A stretch of 40,182 bases of DNA from Oscillospiraceae bacterium (GCA_021769725.1 JAETSI010000028.1:1-40182), one strand, 5' to 3'; shown: positions 15,613 through 24,528, counted from the stretch's first letter. The notes: generated by a model from the sequence alone, not told the origin. Made by a program: numbers and translations.

Positions 15613-15763
15613 TGAAGTTCCTACAGAGCAGTACTACGGCATAATAAAACAAGGCTACAAGAAAAACGAACTGTACACAAGTTATCTGGAGACTGCGTTT
15701 GAGGAAGCAGTTCTTGCAGAAAATATGGAGTTTGAATCTAAATTCGAAATGGAGATGGTTTGA
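15605..15763 (+). pseudogene. C-terminal fragment of a second GGCT copy
   Basis: The frame reads LSFEVPTEQYYGIIKQGYKK and ends EFESKFEMEMV. It matches the last third of the intact GGCT (LSPPSPQYYNTILQGYREN), including the acidic, Met-rich tail. The N-terminal part with YGSN is missing, replaced by the transposase relic. The TGA overlaps the next ATG (TGATG). Confidence 0.75.
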
Positions 15764-16032
15764 TGCTGTATCATGGATTTTATGTGAAAATTACGGCTTT
15801 GGAAAATATTCAGAGGGAGAGAAAAGACGGGAGCATCAATGATTGCAACGGATTTCAGATTGAGATTTTCTCCGACTAATCGGAAGAAGTGACCGTGAAT
15901 GTGTTTACTGCTGTGGGTGGATTTGAGATACTGAAGAATTCTGTTTCTGATGCATAACAGTTTGCGATGGATGTCATTGAGTCGGAGGAAAAGGAGTACA
16001 GGAGAATGATTCAGGAGTTTTCAGGAAAATAA
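15763..16032 (+). pseudogene. Relic copy of the 86-residue amidoligase-unit protein
   Basis: The frame reads MLYHGFYVKITALENIQRER, NDCNGFQIEIFSD-stop-SEE and ends EKEYRRMIQEFSGK. It aligns from end to end with the protein at 14612-14872. Two in-frame TAA codons (15877-15879, 15955-15957) stand where the intact copy has Glu codons. There are no frameshifts. Confidence 0.8.
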
Positions 16033-16043
16033 CTGTTCATGAC

Positions 16044-16072
16044 TTGTTTTTTTTATGAAAACGTGTTATACT
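16044..16072 (+). promoter_or_regulatory. Promoter of the AAA-ATPase-like gene
   Basis: TTGTTT (16044-16049), a 17-base spacer and TATACT (16067-16072) lie 31 bases before the ATG, which has GGAGGTG in front. Confidence 0.65.
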
Positions 16073-16103
16073 GTATTTAAAGAATAAAAGTGGAGGTGCG
16101 GTT

Positions 16104-17681
16104 ATGGGGATTTATCTGAATCCGAGCAATACAGCGTTTCAAAAGGCTGTCAATTCGAATATCTATGTAGATAAAACCATGCTGATTGCTTATACTAATA
16201 AGAATTTGAATACAGAACACCAAGAAATATGTGTAAGTCGTCCTCGTCGCTTTGGAAAGTCAATGGCAGCGAATATGCTTGTGGCCTATTACAGTCGTGG
16301 CTGCGATTCAAAGGAATTGTTCAGAAATCTGAAAATTGCAAGCCATCCTGATTTCGAAAAACACCTTAATAAGTATAATGTGATACATCTGAATATGCAG
16401 CAATTTCTAAGTCGTACTAATACGATTCATGATATGCTTTCCATGTTGGAACGAAAAGTGATCCGTGAATTAAAACGTACATTCTCAGAGATAGAATTTT
16501 TCGAAGAAGATCTGGTCTCCATTATGGAAACGCTTTATTCAGAAACCGGAACACAATTTATTTTTATCATAGATGAATGGGACTGTATTTTCCGCATTAA
16601 GGAATCGGATTGGAATGCTCAAAAGGAATATCTTGATTTTTTGAGGGATTTATTGAAAGATCAATTGTATGTTGCACTGGCATATATGACCGGCATTCTG
16701 CCCATAAAAAAATATGGGGAACATTCTGCATTGAATATGTTTGATGAATATTCGATGACAAACCAAATGGCTTTGGCAGAATTCACAGGATTTACGGAAG
16801 AGGAAGTAAGAGGTCTATGTGAACAATATGAAATGTCATTTGAAGAAACTAAGCATTGGTATGATGGATATACGTTAAAGGGGTTATCAATTTATAATCC
16901 TCGTTCTGTTGTTATGGCAATGACAAGTCATGACTTTGATAGTTATTGGACAAAAACGGAAACCTACGAATCACTGAAAAAATATATTCAAATGGATCAA
17001 TTTGGATTGAACAAACTGGCTGTACGCTTGATTTCAAGCGAACACATCTCAGTGAACCCGGATAAATTCCAGAACGACATGACTACGTTCAACAGTGCGG
17101 ATGATGTTCTGACACTGTTGGTTCATTTGGGCTATCTTACCTATGATTTTTGTACGAAAACAGTTTGGATTCCAAATAGTGAAGTACAACGAGAGTTTGT
17201 AAATTCCATCGAGGACGGTGGCTGGGAACCTGTCATGGCAGCGATCCGTCAATCGGAAAAATTACTGAAAACTACGCTGCAGATGCAGGAGGAAAAAGTT
17301 GCAGAATTGGTTGAGGAAGCACATCGGAATAATGCGTCCATCATTCAATATAACGACGAGAACTCTCTGTCTTGTGTCATTTCCCTTGCGTACTATTCTG
17401 CAAAGAAAAATTATGCGGTTTATCGTGAAATGCCCGGTGGCGAGGGTTATGCGGACTTAGTTTTTGTACCAAGAATCGGATGCTTTGATCCGGCAATGAT
17501 CGTTGAGTTGAAATGGAATAAATCAGCTGAAACTGCAATCACACAAATAAAAAACAAAAAGTATGCCGAGTGCCTACAGGATTACAGCGGTGAAATTTTA
17601 CTGGTCGGCATCAGCTATGATAAGGATGCAAAAGAAAATTCAAAGCGGCACATCTGCAAGATTGAAAAAATTATGAAATAA
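16104..17681 (+). CDS. AAA-ATPase-like / PD-(D/E)XK (DUF1703-type) protein
   Basis: The 525-residue protein begins with the AAA-ATPase-like domain typical of this family: NIYVDKTMLIAYTN, a Walker A of the SRPRRFGKS form (45-53), and a Walker B FIFIIDEWDCIF at about 151-162. The C-terminal domain, from about 447, is a PD-(D/E)XK nuclease-like fold: GYADLVFVP and MIVELKWNKS. Members are numerous in gut Firmicutes and Bacteroidetes, often in several copies; their role is unknown. It has its own promoter and stands alone between the amidoligase relics and the ABC-3C cassette. Confidence 0.85.
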   Translation: MGIYLNPSNTAFQKAVNSNIYVDKTMLIAYTNKNLNTEHQEICVSRPRRFGKSMAANMLVAYYSRGCDSKELFRNLKIASHPDFEKHLNKYNVIHLNMQQFLSRTNTIHDMLSMLERKVIRELKRTFSEIEFFEEDLVSIMETLYSETGTQFIFIIDEWDCIFRIKESDWNAQKEYLDFLRDLLKDQLYVALAYMTGILPIKKYGEHSALNMFDEYSMTNQMALAEFTGFTEEEVRGLCEQYEMSFEETKHWYDGYTLKGLSIYNPRSVVMAMTSHDFDSYWTKTETYESLKKYIQMDQFGLNKLAVRLISSEHISVNPDKFQNDMTTFNSADDVLTLLVHLGYLTYDFCTKTVWIPNSEVQREFVNSIEDGGWEPVMAAIRQSEKLLKTTLQMQEEKVAELVEEAHRNNASIIQYNDENSLSCVISLAYYSAKKNYAVYREMPGGEGYADLVFVPRIGCFDPAMIVELKWNKSAETAITQIKNKKYAECLQDYSGEILLVGISYDKDAKENSKRHICKIEKIMK

Positions 17682-18045
17682 TATCTTGATACTAACACCG
17701 AATAGATAGCGGTCATAAAATATACAAATATTTTGTTTGTGTTTTATGCAATAATACAAATTTTATAGAAATTTTGTGGATCTTGTAATTTTTTGGCTGC
17801 TTTTGAGATTATATAGAGAGGTATTGATAGTGTTCTATATCGACAAGTATCATACTTGGATGCATATGTAAAGATACAACGTCTACTCAAAACAGTCGGC
17901 AACTCACTAAAACATATACTTTCAGCACAGATATACAGATAAGTTTGAATGAATATGGCATTTTATTCAAAACGCTTCAATTATATATAATATAATTTTA
18001 TCCAACAAATTTATCAAGTGTATATAAAATCAGGAGGATGAAAAT
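17682..18045 (+). other. AT-rich gap before the ABC-3C cassette
   Basis: No gene was found in these 364 bases. AAGTAT-C-ATACTT (17845-17857) is a short palindrome that could be an operator. TATATAATATAATT near 17983-17996 could contain the -10 of the downstream operon. A GGAGG site precedes the ATG at 18046. Confidence 0.4.
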
Positions 18046-19200
18046 ATGACAAAAGCAGTTAATGATGCAACACTGAATAAAGCTGGTGATATCTATCAGT
18101 ATCTAATCGCATTAAAAGACTGCTTTGAACTTAATGATGGGGATACACTTCAGATTGAAATAAATGGTGACGTGAGCATTATAAACAATACTGGAGGTCT
18201 ATTTCAAAAGGAAGTAAAGCATCACTTTGGTGATACATTTCTCTCAGATAGAGATGTGGATTTTTGGAAAACCTTAGCTAATTGGTATGTGGACTATGAG
18301 CGTGTAAAGATTTTTTCTCACTATATACTCAGTACCACGGCTAAAATTTCAAATACTTCTCATTTTTATGGTTGGAAAAGTATAGATAAACATGAAAAAC
18401 TCAAGCGTCTAAAAGATATAGGAACGATATCTAAAAAGAAAGAAGAAACATTTAGAAATCAATATAACAGAATTTTCAGCATCCATTATGACGAAAACCG
18501 TCTTTTAGAAATTTTAGATAAATTCATAATCGAATCGACAAAAACCTCGTTAGTTGGTATATCAAATGAATTTACTAAATATGTCGGTCATATTCCTAAT
18601 GAAAATAGAGATGGGTATATTGGTGCGTTGCTTGGTGAAATAATGATTAAGGTTAAAGACCCTCCGCACAAATGGGAAGTTAATAGAGCGGAATTTGAGC
18701 AAATTCTTCAAGCACAAACTACTGCATATGGAACTAAGGGTGTGATGCCTCTCCCAAATGAATATGCCAAAGCTGATGTTCCAAAAGAAAAAATTACTAC
18801 GCTCGAACAGAAAAAGTTTGTTACTTCTATTCGCGAAATTCAGTATGACAAAATGATTCCATCTGCTATGTCTGATTATTGGAAAGTAGATTTGACGGTT
18901 GCTAAATATTTTCGGGACAACCATATGTATTTAGAAAGTCTTGAAACCTACATGGATAATTTGTCTGCAAAGATGCAATACACTAAGGAAGATAGTGAAT
19001 TAAATGCAGAAGGAGCAACTGAAGAGGAACAAATAAAAATTTCAAAACACCTTTATAACGGTGTAATGCGTTGGGATGCAAATGATTTTGGTTCGATTAT
19101 TCGTAATCAAGGATTTTTTCAACGGGGTGTTATACATAACATAGTGGATGAAACAGATTTCAGATGGAAAGTAGGTGGAGAAAAAGATGAGCATAAATAA
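18046..19200 (+). CDS. ABC-3C system effector with DUF4297/Cap4-like nuclease domain
   Basis: The N-terminal 150 of 384 residues resemble the DUF4297 dsDNA-nuclease domain: AGDIYQYLIALKDCF, then QIEINGDVSII (E39, D42) and FQKEVKHH (E56, K58) as a PD-(D/E)XK-type site, then DVDFWKTLANW. The C-terminal part (from about 250) has no enzyme motif and probably binds the other two subunits. It is the first of three overlapping genes that match the ABC-3C layout described by comparative genomics: variable effector, middle component, ABC ATPase. These are predicted anti-invader systems; DNA cleavage on sensing is inferred. Confidence 0.7.
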   Translation: MTKAVNDATLNKAGDIYQYLIALKDCFELNDGDTLQIEINGDVSIINNTGGLFQKEVKHHFGDTFLSDRDVDFWKTLANWYVDYERVKIFSHYILSTTAKISNTSHFYGWKSIDKHEKLKRLKDIGTISKKKEETFRNQYNRIFSIHYDENRLLEILDKFIIESTKTSLVGISNEFTKYVGHIPNENRDGYIGALLGEIMIKVKDPPHKWEVNRAEFEQILQAQTTAYGTKGVMPLPNEYAKADVPKEKITTLEQKKFVTSIREIQYDKMIPSAMSDYWKVDLTVAKYFRDNHMYLESLETYMDNLSAKMQYTKEDSELNAEGATEEEQIKISKHLYNGVMRWDANDFGSIIRNQGFFQRGVIHNIVDETDFRWKVGGEKDEHK

Positions 19201-19675
19201 TATCAAAAAGCTTTCAATGAATCCTCATTTTTATTCTTTACTAATACAAAGCTTTCTATCTGGTTATGAAAAGCCGTGTGAAATCAAATTACCGTTTATG
19301 GCAATACCAATTTTGCTATATGCAGAGTCACGAGAAAAATTAGTAACTGCAAATACAAGAAGCCGGCTTGATACATTATTTCAATCTCCCCAAATTGTAG
19401 AAGAAAGTAAGATTTCTGGCAAGACACGATTATCTGGATATGTAGATAGATATAATTCACTTAAACCATATTGCAAAGAAGCTATAATTATATTATCTTC
19501 CGAAGACAAAATGGTCATTGACAATCATAAGATTGTGCTTATCCAAAAAGTCAATTATAAAAATTTTGAAGGAACAATCAGAGATTGGACAAGATGTGCA
19601 TATTATCTTGGAGTCGTGTTTTCAAAAACTACTGAAGAACACCTATCTTTCTTTTTAGGAGTTGATACAAAATGA
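19187..19675 (+). CDS. ABC-3C middle component
   Basis: The 162-residue protein begins MSINNIKKLSMNPHFYSLLI and has PFMAIPILLYAESREKLV and the NTRSRLDTLFQ segment, as in the three-component ABC system middle component. Its ATG at 19187 lies inside the end of the nuclease gene, and its stop overlaps the ATPase start by 4 bases. A GTG at 19175 is less well placed relative to the AGGTGGAG site. It probably bridges effector and ATPase. Confidence 0.75.
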   Translation: MSINNIKKLSMNPHFYSLLIQSFLSGYEKPCEIKLPFMAIPILLYAESREKLVTANTRSRLDTLFQSPQIVEESKISGKTRLSGYVDRYNSLKPYCKEAIIILSSEDKMVIDNHKIVLIQKVNYKNFEGTIRDWTRCAYYLGVVFSKTTEEHLSFFLGVDTK

Positions 19676-21597
19676 AAAGTTATATAAAAGCAATCATTAT
19701 ATTCAATGAAAATAATGAAAAAAGAGTAGTTCCACTTAATCCAGGAGTAAATATAATTACAGGAGAATCAAAAACAGGAAAAAGTGCATTAGTTGAGATA
19801 ATTGATTATTGCTTGTGTAGTACTCGTTGCACAATACCAAAAGGTAAAATAACGGATTTTTCTTATCTATATACGCTCGTAATAGTTATAGGTGACAATA
19901 CGTATGTTATCGCTCGTTATAATTGGGATAAAGGCGGCAAAATGCATTTTTCCAAAGAATCAAAGGACTTTGAGCCTAAAACATTAGAACTAAGTTATTT
20001 TTCTGAAAAATCCGCTTTGTCGTATAAAGATGTACAATATGAGATTGAATGTGCATTAGGCTTATTTGTGACAAATATGTCTACTGATGATGACCAACAG
20101 GGAAAAAAAGCATCATTAAGAAATATGGTTTCATACTTGTTTCAACACCAAAACTTAATGGCAAGCAAGTTTGCACTATTCTACCGATTCTCTGATTATT
20201 ATAAAAGGAAAGACGTAATAGATCAATTCCCTGTTTTTGCAGGTATGATTAGCCAAGAATATTATAGCGACTTAATCCAGTTAAACACATTAAAGGCTCA
20301 ATTGAAGCAAAAATATAGAAAACAAAAAGCAAACGAAAAAAGTACTGCCTACATTAAAGAAAAATTATCACCTTTATTGGCAGACTATTTTGCATTGCTT
20401 GATCGAGATTTTGATAGCAAAATGTCAGTACAAAAAATGCTGAAAATAACTTCTAATTTACCAGAATTTGATGATACGCAACTTTTTGGAGACTCCAAAA
20501 TAGCAACACGCTACAGTGAGTTAGAAGAAGAGTTAGAAGAGCTAAGAAATAAAGAACGAGAAATTTTATTAAAAATAAAAAATATAGAAAGAGCTTCAAG
20601 TACCGGTAGTTCTTTCTCCGAAATGTTAAAAGATTTGAAACAACAAACAAGAATAGCTGAAATTGAAACTTCAGAATATAGTTGTCCCCTTTGCGGTCAT
20701 GAATGCCAGGAAATTGCCGAGAAGGATTCAGAACTTATTGATGCAACGGAATGGCTAGATAATGAATTAATGATAACTGAGAAATACACTGCTGATTTTT
20801 CAGAAGATGTTAGAAAACTTAAAGATGAACATTCAAAGATTGATTGTAAAATTCGGGAAGTATGGAAACAAATAAAAACTATTGAGCAAAAATTCATTTC
20901 ATCCGAAAGTCTTAAATCAAAAAAAGAAAAAGTGTATTACGCTAAAACGAGAATAGAACTATATGTTGAAATGAATGATAACGGTATCTTTGAAAATGTA
21001 GATGATGATATTTCTGAGTTAAAGGAAAAGATACAACTGCTTGAGAAAAAAATCCAAGGATTTGATGTTTATACTAAAAAAGTAAAAGCTCAAGCTTTTT
21101 TATCGGAAAATATGAATCGCCTATCATTAACATTAGATTTTGAAGATGAATATCGCCCTATTAACCTTAACTTTGGTTTACTTGATGAAAGCTTTGATAT
21201 ATATCAATATCAAAGAAATAGAGAGAAAATTCATCTTTACGAAATGGGAAGTGGTGCAAATTGGGTATCATGTCATATTGCATTGTTTTTAAGTTTTCTT
21301 CATTACTTTGCAAAGCAGAAGAATTCGCCTATGCCACTAATCATGTTTTTTGACCAGCCAAGTCAGGTTTATTTTCCGCAAGGAGATAATGATGACGAAA
21401 TAACTCAAGCCGATTTAATGGCTGTTAATAAAATGTATAAGACAATCTTTGATGAAATCAATTCAATCGAAAAAGATACAGGAATACTGCCTCAAATTAT
21501 TATTGTAGACCATGTAGATGGAATGAAATTGAAGTGTAAAGAGGAGTTTGAAAGCTATATTCGTTGTAATTGGAGAAACAACCATGCATTAATATAA
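19672..21597 (+). CDS. ABC-3C ATPase (DUF3732-type, SMC/Rad50-like)
   Basis: The 641-residue protein has a Walker A motif GESKTGKSALVEIIDYCL at 31-48. Long coiled-coil regions flank a CPLCGHEC zinc-hook-like pair at about residue 340. The C-terminal lobe has a signature-like GSGANWVSCHIALFLSFLHY and the Walker B PLIMFFDQPSQVYFP (about 553-567), which is characteristic of DUF3732. Family ATPases resemble Rad50/SMC and are thought to recognise unusual nucleic acid. It is the last gene of the cassette and ends 95 bases before an inverted repeat. Confidence 0.85.
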   Translation: MKSYIKAIIIFNENNEKRVVPLNPGVNIITGESKTGKSALVEIIDYCLCSTRCTIPKGKITDFSYLYTLVIVIGDNTYVIARYNWDKGGKMHFSKESKDFEPKTLELSYFSEKSALSYKDVQYEIECALGLFVTNMSTDDDQQGKKASLRNMVSYLFQHQNLMASKFALFYRFSDYYKRKDVIDQFPVFAGMISQEYYSDLIQLNTLKAQLKQKYRKQKANEKSTAYIKEKLSPLLADYFALLDRDFDSKMSVQKMLKITSNLPEFDDTQLFGDSKIATRYSELEEELEELRNKEREILLKIKNIERASSTGSSFSEMLKDLKQQTRIAEIETSEYSCPLCGHECQEIAEKDSELIDATEWLDNELMITEKYTADFSEDVRKLKDEHSKIDCKIREVWKQIKTIEQKFISSESLKSKKEKVYYAKTRIELYVEMNDNGIFENVDDDISELKEKIQLLEKKIQGFDVYTKKVKAQAFLSENMNRLSLTLDFEDEYRPINLNFGLLDESFDIYQYQRNREKIHLYEMGSGANWVSCHIALFLSFLHYFAKQKNSPMPLIMFFDQPSQVYFPQGDNDDEITQADLMAVNKMYKTIFDEINSIEKDTGILPQIIIVDHVDGMKLKCKEEFESYIRCNWRNNHALI

Positions 21598-21691
21598 AAA
21601 TGCCGTACAAATATAATTCAAACATTTCAATTCGTTTAATCAGATAATATTTATTGTATTGCAAACAGAAAATCAACTGCACTTTACATAC

Positions 21692-21735
21692 ATCTATTTT
21701 ATAGTAACAAGACAACTTGTTGCAACAAAATAGAT
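21692..21735 (+). repeat. Imperfect 44-base inverted repeat at the end of the ABC-3C cassette
   Basis: ATCTATTTT (21692-21700) pairs with AAAATAGAT (21727-21735), and within it AACAAG (21706-21711) with CTTGTT (21716-21721) around an ACAA loop. There is no T-run, so it is not a standard terminator. It may be a protein-binding or recombination site. Confidence 0.5.
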
Positions 21736-21743
21736 GACAACGC

Positions 21744-21771
21744 AAAAAAGCCCGAAACATCGGGCTTTTTT
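21744..21771 (+). terminator. Strong bidirectional terminator
   Basis: AAAAAAGCCCGA (21744-21755) pairs perfectly with TCGGGCTTTTTT (21760-21771) around an AACA loop. It insulates the ABC-3C cassette from the ICE genes downstream. Confidence 0.9.
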
Positions 21772-21936
21772 AGCACTCATCTGACGAAAAAAACAAAGTA
21801 CAAACCGTAGATGACATTTTAAAAATAAAGGATTTGAACCGATGCAAAGGCAGATTTCGGAGCAGATTTGGAGCTGAAAAAGACGAGGATGAAAAAAATC
21901 CGAAAAACAGGAAGAAAAATAGTATACAAAGTTTGC

Positions 21937-21993
21937 GAGCCGTTTTTGTTGGTATCTCACAAAGTTGAGAAACCGATAAAAGCGGCTCTTTTT
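21937..21993 (+). promoter_or_regulatory. Leader hairpin/attenuator-like structure before the DUF6329-like gene
   Basis: GAGCCG (21937-21942) pairs with CGGCTC (21983-21988), followed by TTTTT. An inner TCTCA...TGAGA stem lies between the arms. It sits 28 bases before the ATG at 22021, where early termination could control the downstream ICE operon. 21772-21936 shows no gene. Confidence 0.5.
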
Positions 21994-22020
21994 GTTTTTA
22001 AAGGAAACGGAGGCGGTAAA

Positions 22021-22677
22021 ATGAACAATAGTAAACTTATGATCAACACTGCACTGCTCCGAAAGGAATCTGAGTTCCGAACCAAATCCTGCGTGGTAGA
22101 GAAAACGATAGCCGTTTCCCATGCTGAGTTTGATGATCTGAAAAGATATCCGCTGCGTGATAATAAGCTGATCGCCGAGAATGTTGATCTGATGTATTGT
22201 GACAAAGAAGGTAATTATCATTGCCTGCTGATCTACGATCAGGAACAGGGCGACGGTCTGCTGATCGAGTCCGAGGGAGCGTCATACGCACGATATGCCC
22301 AATATATTTCAAGAGCAAAGGAACTTGTTGAAATTCATAAGAATCCCGAAATATCGTTGACAGACAGTGAAAAGAAACTCTGCGGTTTGTTAAACGAAAT
22401 GGCAGACAGGATTGTAAATGCCGTTCGTCATGGATATAGGGACTTTACGATTGACGATGTTTTGCAGGATATTGACTGCAATTTCAAAGAGGTAAAGGAA
22501 ATGATAACTCATGCGGTTGCTCAGAAACTCAGTAAAATGGACGGTATAAGTTCAGTTGAAGTCAGCAGCCTTGGTGTGCCGTTTCAGCCTGAACTTACCG
22601 TAATCACAAAAGAAGAAACAGAAGATATGACCGCAGATACCGAAGAATCCATGAGTATCAGCGGTTTTTCTATGTAA
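22021..22677 (+). CDS. DUF6329-like ICE protein
   Basis: The 218-residue protein begins MNNSKLMINTALLRKESEF. A central part has HAEFDDLKRYPLRDNKLIAE and a YHCLLIYDQEQGDGLLIES block; the second half is helical and ends in an acidic tail, ESMSISGFSM. It resembles DUF6329 proteins of clostridial ICEs; that name is from memory and moderately sure. The ATG at 22021 has GGAGGCGG in front. A longer frame from 21868 crosses the leader hairpin and is unlikely. It opens a run of closely spaced ICE genes. Confidence 0.6.
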   Translation: MNNSKLMINTALLRKESEFRTKSCVVEKTIAVSHAEFDDLKRYPLRDNKLIAENVDLMYCDKEGNYHCLLIYDQEQGDGLLIESEGASYARYAQYISRAKELVEIHKNPEISLTDSEKKLCGLLNEMADRIVNAVRHGYRDFTIDDVLQDIDCNFKEVKEMITHAVAQKLSKMDGISSVEVSSLGVPFQPELTVITKEETEDMTADTEESMSISGFSM

Positions 22678-22694
22678 AAAAGGAGTACGCAGAT

Positions 22695-23192
22695 ATGAAA
22701 ATTCCAAGCAAAGGCGAACTGCGATATTATGGCTGCTGTTATCCGTCAGGCACAAGAATTCAGCTTGACGAAGATATGGATGATCCGCAGCCTGTGCTTG
22801 CAGGGACTAAGGGAACAGTTACTGCAGTCGATGATATGTGTCAGTTACAGGTAAGATGGGATAACGGGCGCAGTCTTGCGATCATTCCATCTAAAGATAA
22901 ATTCCACAAACTCCAGTTGGAAAACAACGAAAAACTCGTAGGTCACTCCATTAACGGAAACAGAAATCTCCGCAGTATCAACGATGTTGCAGAATTCATA
23001 ATATGGCACGGAAAATATAGCGATATGGAGATAACTATCGAGTGCGGAGAGCCTTTCATCAGGACTGAAGGCACACATATAAAATACGTCAGAGACATGG
23101 AATATCGTGACAAGCTGCTCGAAATAATCGGTTCAACGCAGCAGGAACAGGAAGAAACTGAGGAAAATGAAATTAGCTTAACACAGGGATAA
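22695..23192 (+). CDS. DUF4314-containing protein
   Basis: The first half of this 165-residue protein is a DUF4314-type SH3-like beta domain: GTRIQLDEDMDDPQPVLAGT, then GTVTAVDDMCQLQVRWDNG and the SLAIIPSKDKFHKL end. The C-terminal part has DVAEFIIWHGKYSDMEI and an acidic tail. The family is common in ICEs and phages and has no assigned function. It follows the DUF6329-like gene by 17 bases with AGGAG in front. Confidence 0.7.
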   Translation: MKIPSKGELRYYGCCYPSGTRIQLDEDMDDPQPVLAGTKGTVTAVDDMCQLQVRWDNGRSLAIIPSKDKFHKLQLENNEKLVGHSINGNRNLRSINDVAEFIIWHGKYSDMEITIECGEPFIRTEGTHIKYVRDMEYRDKLLEIIGSTQQEQEETEENEISLTQG

Positions 23193-23209
23193 AATACAAA
23201 TGGTCTCTG

Positions 23210-23235
23210 AAAATCCGTCCGAAATGGCGGATTTT
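23210..23235 (+). terminator. Hairpin between the DUF4314 and cytosine methyltransferase genes
   Basis: AAAATCCG (23210-23217) pairs with CGGATTTT (23228-23235). It could act as a weak terminator in either direction. It argues against an upstream start for the methyltransferase at 23200. Confidence 0.55.
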
Positions 23236-23292
23236 ACATATTGCAGGAAAGGAGGGATGTCTCAAAAAAATAATGACAGGAGGTGTTCATAT

Positions 23293-24528
23293 ATGATTCG
23301 GGTGTTCGATACATTTGCAGGAATCGGCGCATTCCGCTCTGCTTTTGACAAGGTGGGCGGATTTGAATTTGTCGGTTGGTGCGAAATCGACAAATATGCT
23401 CAAAAGGCTTACCGATCCTTGTATGACACAGAAAGAGAGGCATTCTATGAGGACATCACAAAAATCGATTACGGAAGTATGCCGGATTTTGATCTGCTCG
23501 TTGGAGGCCCGTGCTGCCAATCGTTCAGTGTTGCGGGGCGTAGACGTGCTTTTGAGGACGATAGAGGAAACCTGTTTTTCAACTATATCAAAATCCTTGA
23601 AGTCAAGCGTCCCCGTTACTTTATTGCTGAAAATGTACCCAATCTGCTGGGTATATCGCAGGGGGAATGTTTCCGAATCATCCTTGAAAAAATTTCAGAA
23701 CTGGGGTATAGCGTATGCTGGCGTGTGCTTAACAGCGCCGGTTTCGGAATACCGCAGTCCCGAAGAAGGCTGTTCATTGTCGGATATCTTGGAGAGAGAT
23801 GTCCCGCCGAAATACTTTCTTTCGGACGAGGCAATGCGGAAAATGGAAAGGAAAGAAAACCTGAACAGTTAATCGGCGGAAGCCAGGGTTCGAGGGTATA
23901 TTCTACGAGCGGTACGGCTGTTACGCAGTGCAGCGGTTCGGGTGGCAGAGGCGGAAGAACAGGTCTGTATCTGGTTGATTACAATGAAGATCCCAAAATC
24001 ACCGAAACTGCGAGATGCATTACAGCGCGACAGAACAGCGGAATGTCACACCATAAAGGCGAGCATTCCGCTGTTTTTGTAGATATGAACGAAAATCCAA
24101 AGATTACGGACAATGCCCGCTGTCTGAATACAAGAATGGATTTGGGCATTACGAACGGAACGCATAAAGGCGAACGTTCGGGAGTTCTTGAAGAAGCTCC
24201 GAGAGCGATAATCAATCCGTTCAAGGAAACTACCCGACAGAACGGCAGACGGATAAAAAAGCCCAACGAGCCGATGTTTACGATAACCGTGACCGACCGT
24301 CACGGAGTTGTTCATAGAGGACGGATTCGACGTCTGATGCCTGTTGAATGCTGGCGACTGCAGGGTTATGACAAGGAGCAGTTTGAAAAAGTTGCTGCCA
24401 CAGGAATGTCCGATGCACAACTTTATAAGCAGGCAGGAAATTCCATTACTGTAGCAGTTGTTGAAGCTATCGCAAAAAATCTATTGAAGTTTGATAAGGA
24501 GATAAACGCTTATGGAAAACAAAATTAA
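23293..24528 (+). CDS. C5-cytosine DNA methyltransferase
   Basis: The 411-residue protein has FDTFAGIGAFRSAF (5-18, SAM site), the catalytic loop GGPCCQSFSVAG (71-82), FIAENVPNLLG (110-120, the ENV motif), QSRRRLFIVGYLG (motif VIII) and the C-terminal QAGNSITVAVVEAIAKNLL. The catalytic Cys is C75; the preceding Pro of the usual PCQ is replaced by Cys. The variable region, about 200-330, contains two related units (PKITETARCITAR and PKITDNARCLNTR, each followed by an HKGE motif) and should set target specificity. No restriction gene is adjacent, so it is probably a solitary enzyme that protects the ICE. ATG 23293 has GGAGGTG in front; 23257 is also possible. Confidence 0.9.
   Translation: MIRVFDTFAGIGAFRSAFDKVGGFEFVGWCEIDKYAQKAYRSLYDTEREAFYEDITKIDYGSMPDFDLLVGGPCCQSFSVAGRRRAFEDDRGNLFFNYIKILEVKRPRYFIAENVPNLLGISQGECFRIILEKISELGYSVCWRVLNSAGFGIPQSRRRLFIVGYLGERCPAEILSFGRGNAENGKERKPEQLIGGSQGSRVYSTSGTAVTQCSGSGGRGGRTGLYLVDYNEDPKITETARCITARQNSGMSHHKGEHSAVFVDMNENPKITDNARCLNTRMDLGITNGTHKGERSGVLEEAPRAIINPFKETTRQNGRRIKKPNEPMFTITVTDRHGVVHRGRIRRLMPVECWRLQGYDKEQFEKVAATGMSDAQLYKQAGNSITVAVVEAIAKNLLKFDKEINAYGKQN

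Noticed and set aside
15225..16032. A recoded genetic system (TAA as sense codon)
   Set aside because: Neighbouring intact genes end in TAA normally, and the sequences look like truncated copies; decay is the simpler reading. Kept only as a finding to check.
21868..22020. N-terminal extension of the DUF6329-like protein
   Set aside because: The extension is Lys/Arg-rich, crosses a terminator-like leader hairpin, and the ATG at 22021 has a strong RBS.
23200..23292. An earlier start for the cytosine methyltransferase
   Set aside because: The added sequence spans a hairpin and precedes the conserved IRVFDTFAG start; 23293 has its own GGAGGTG.
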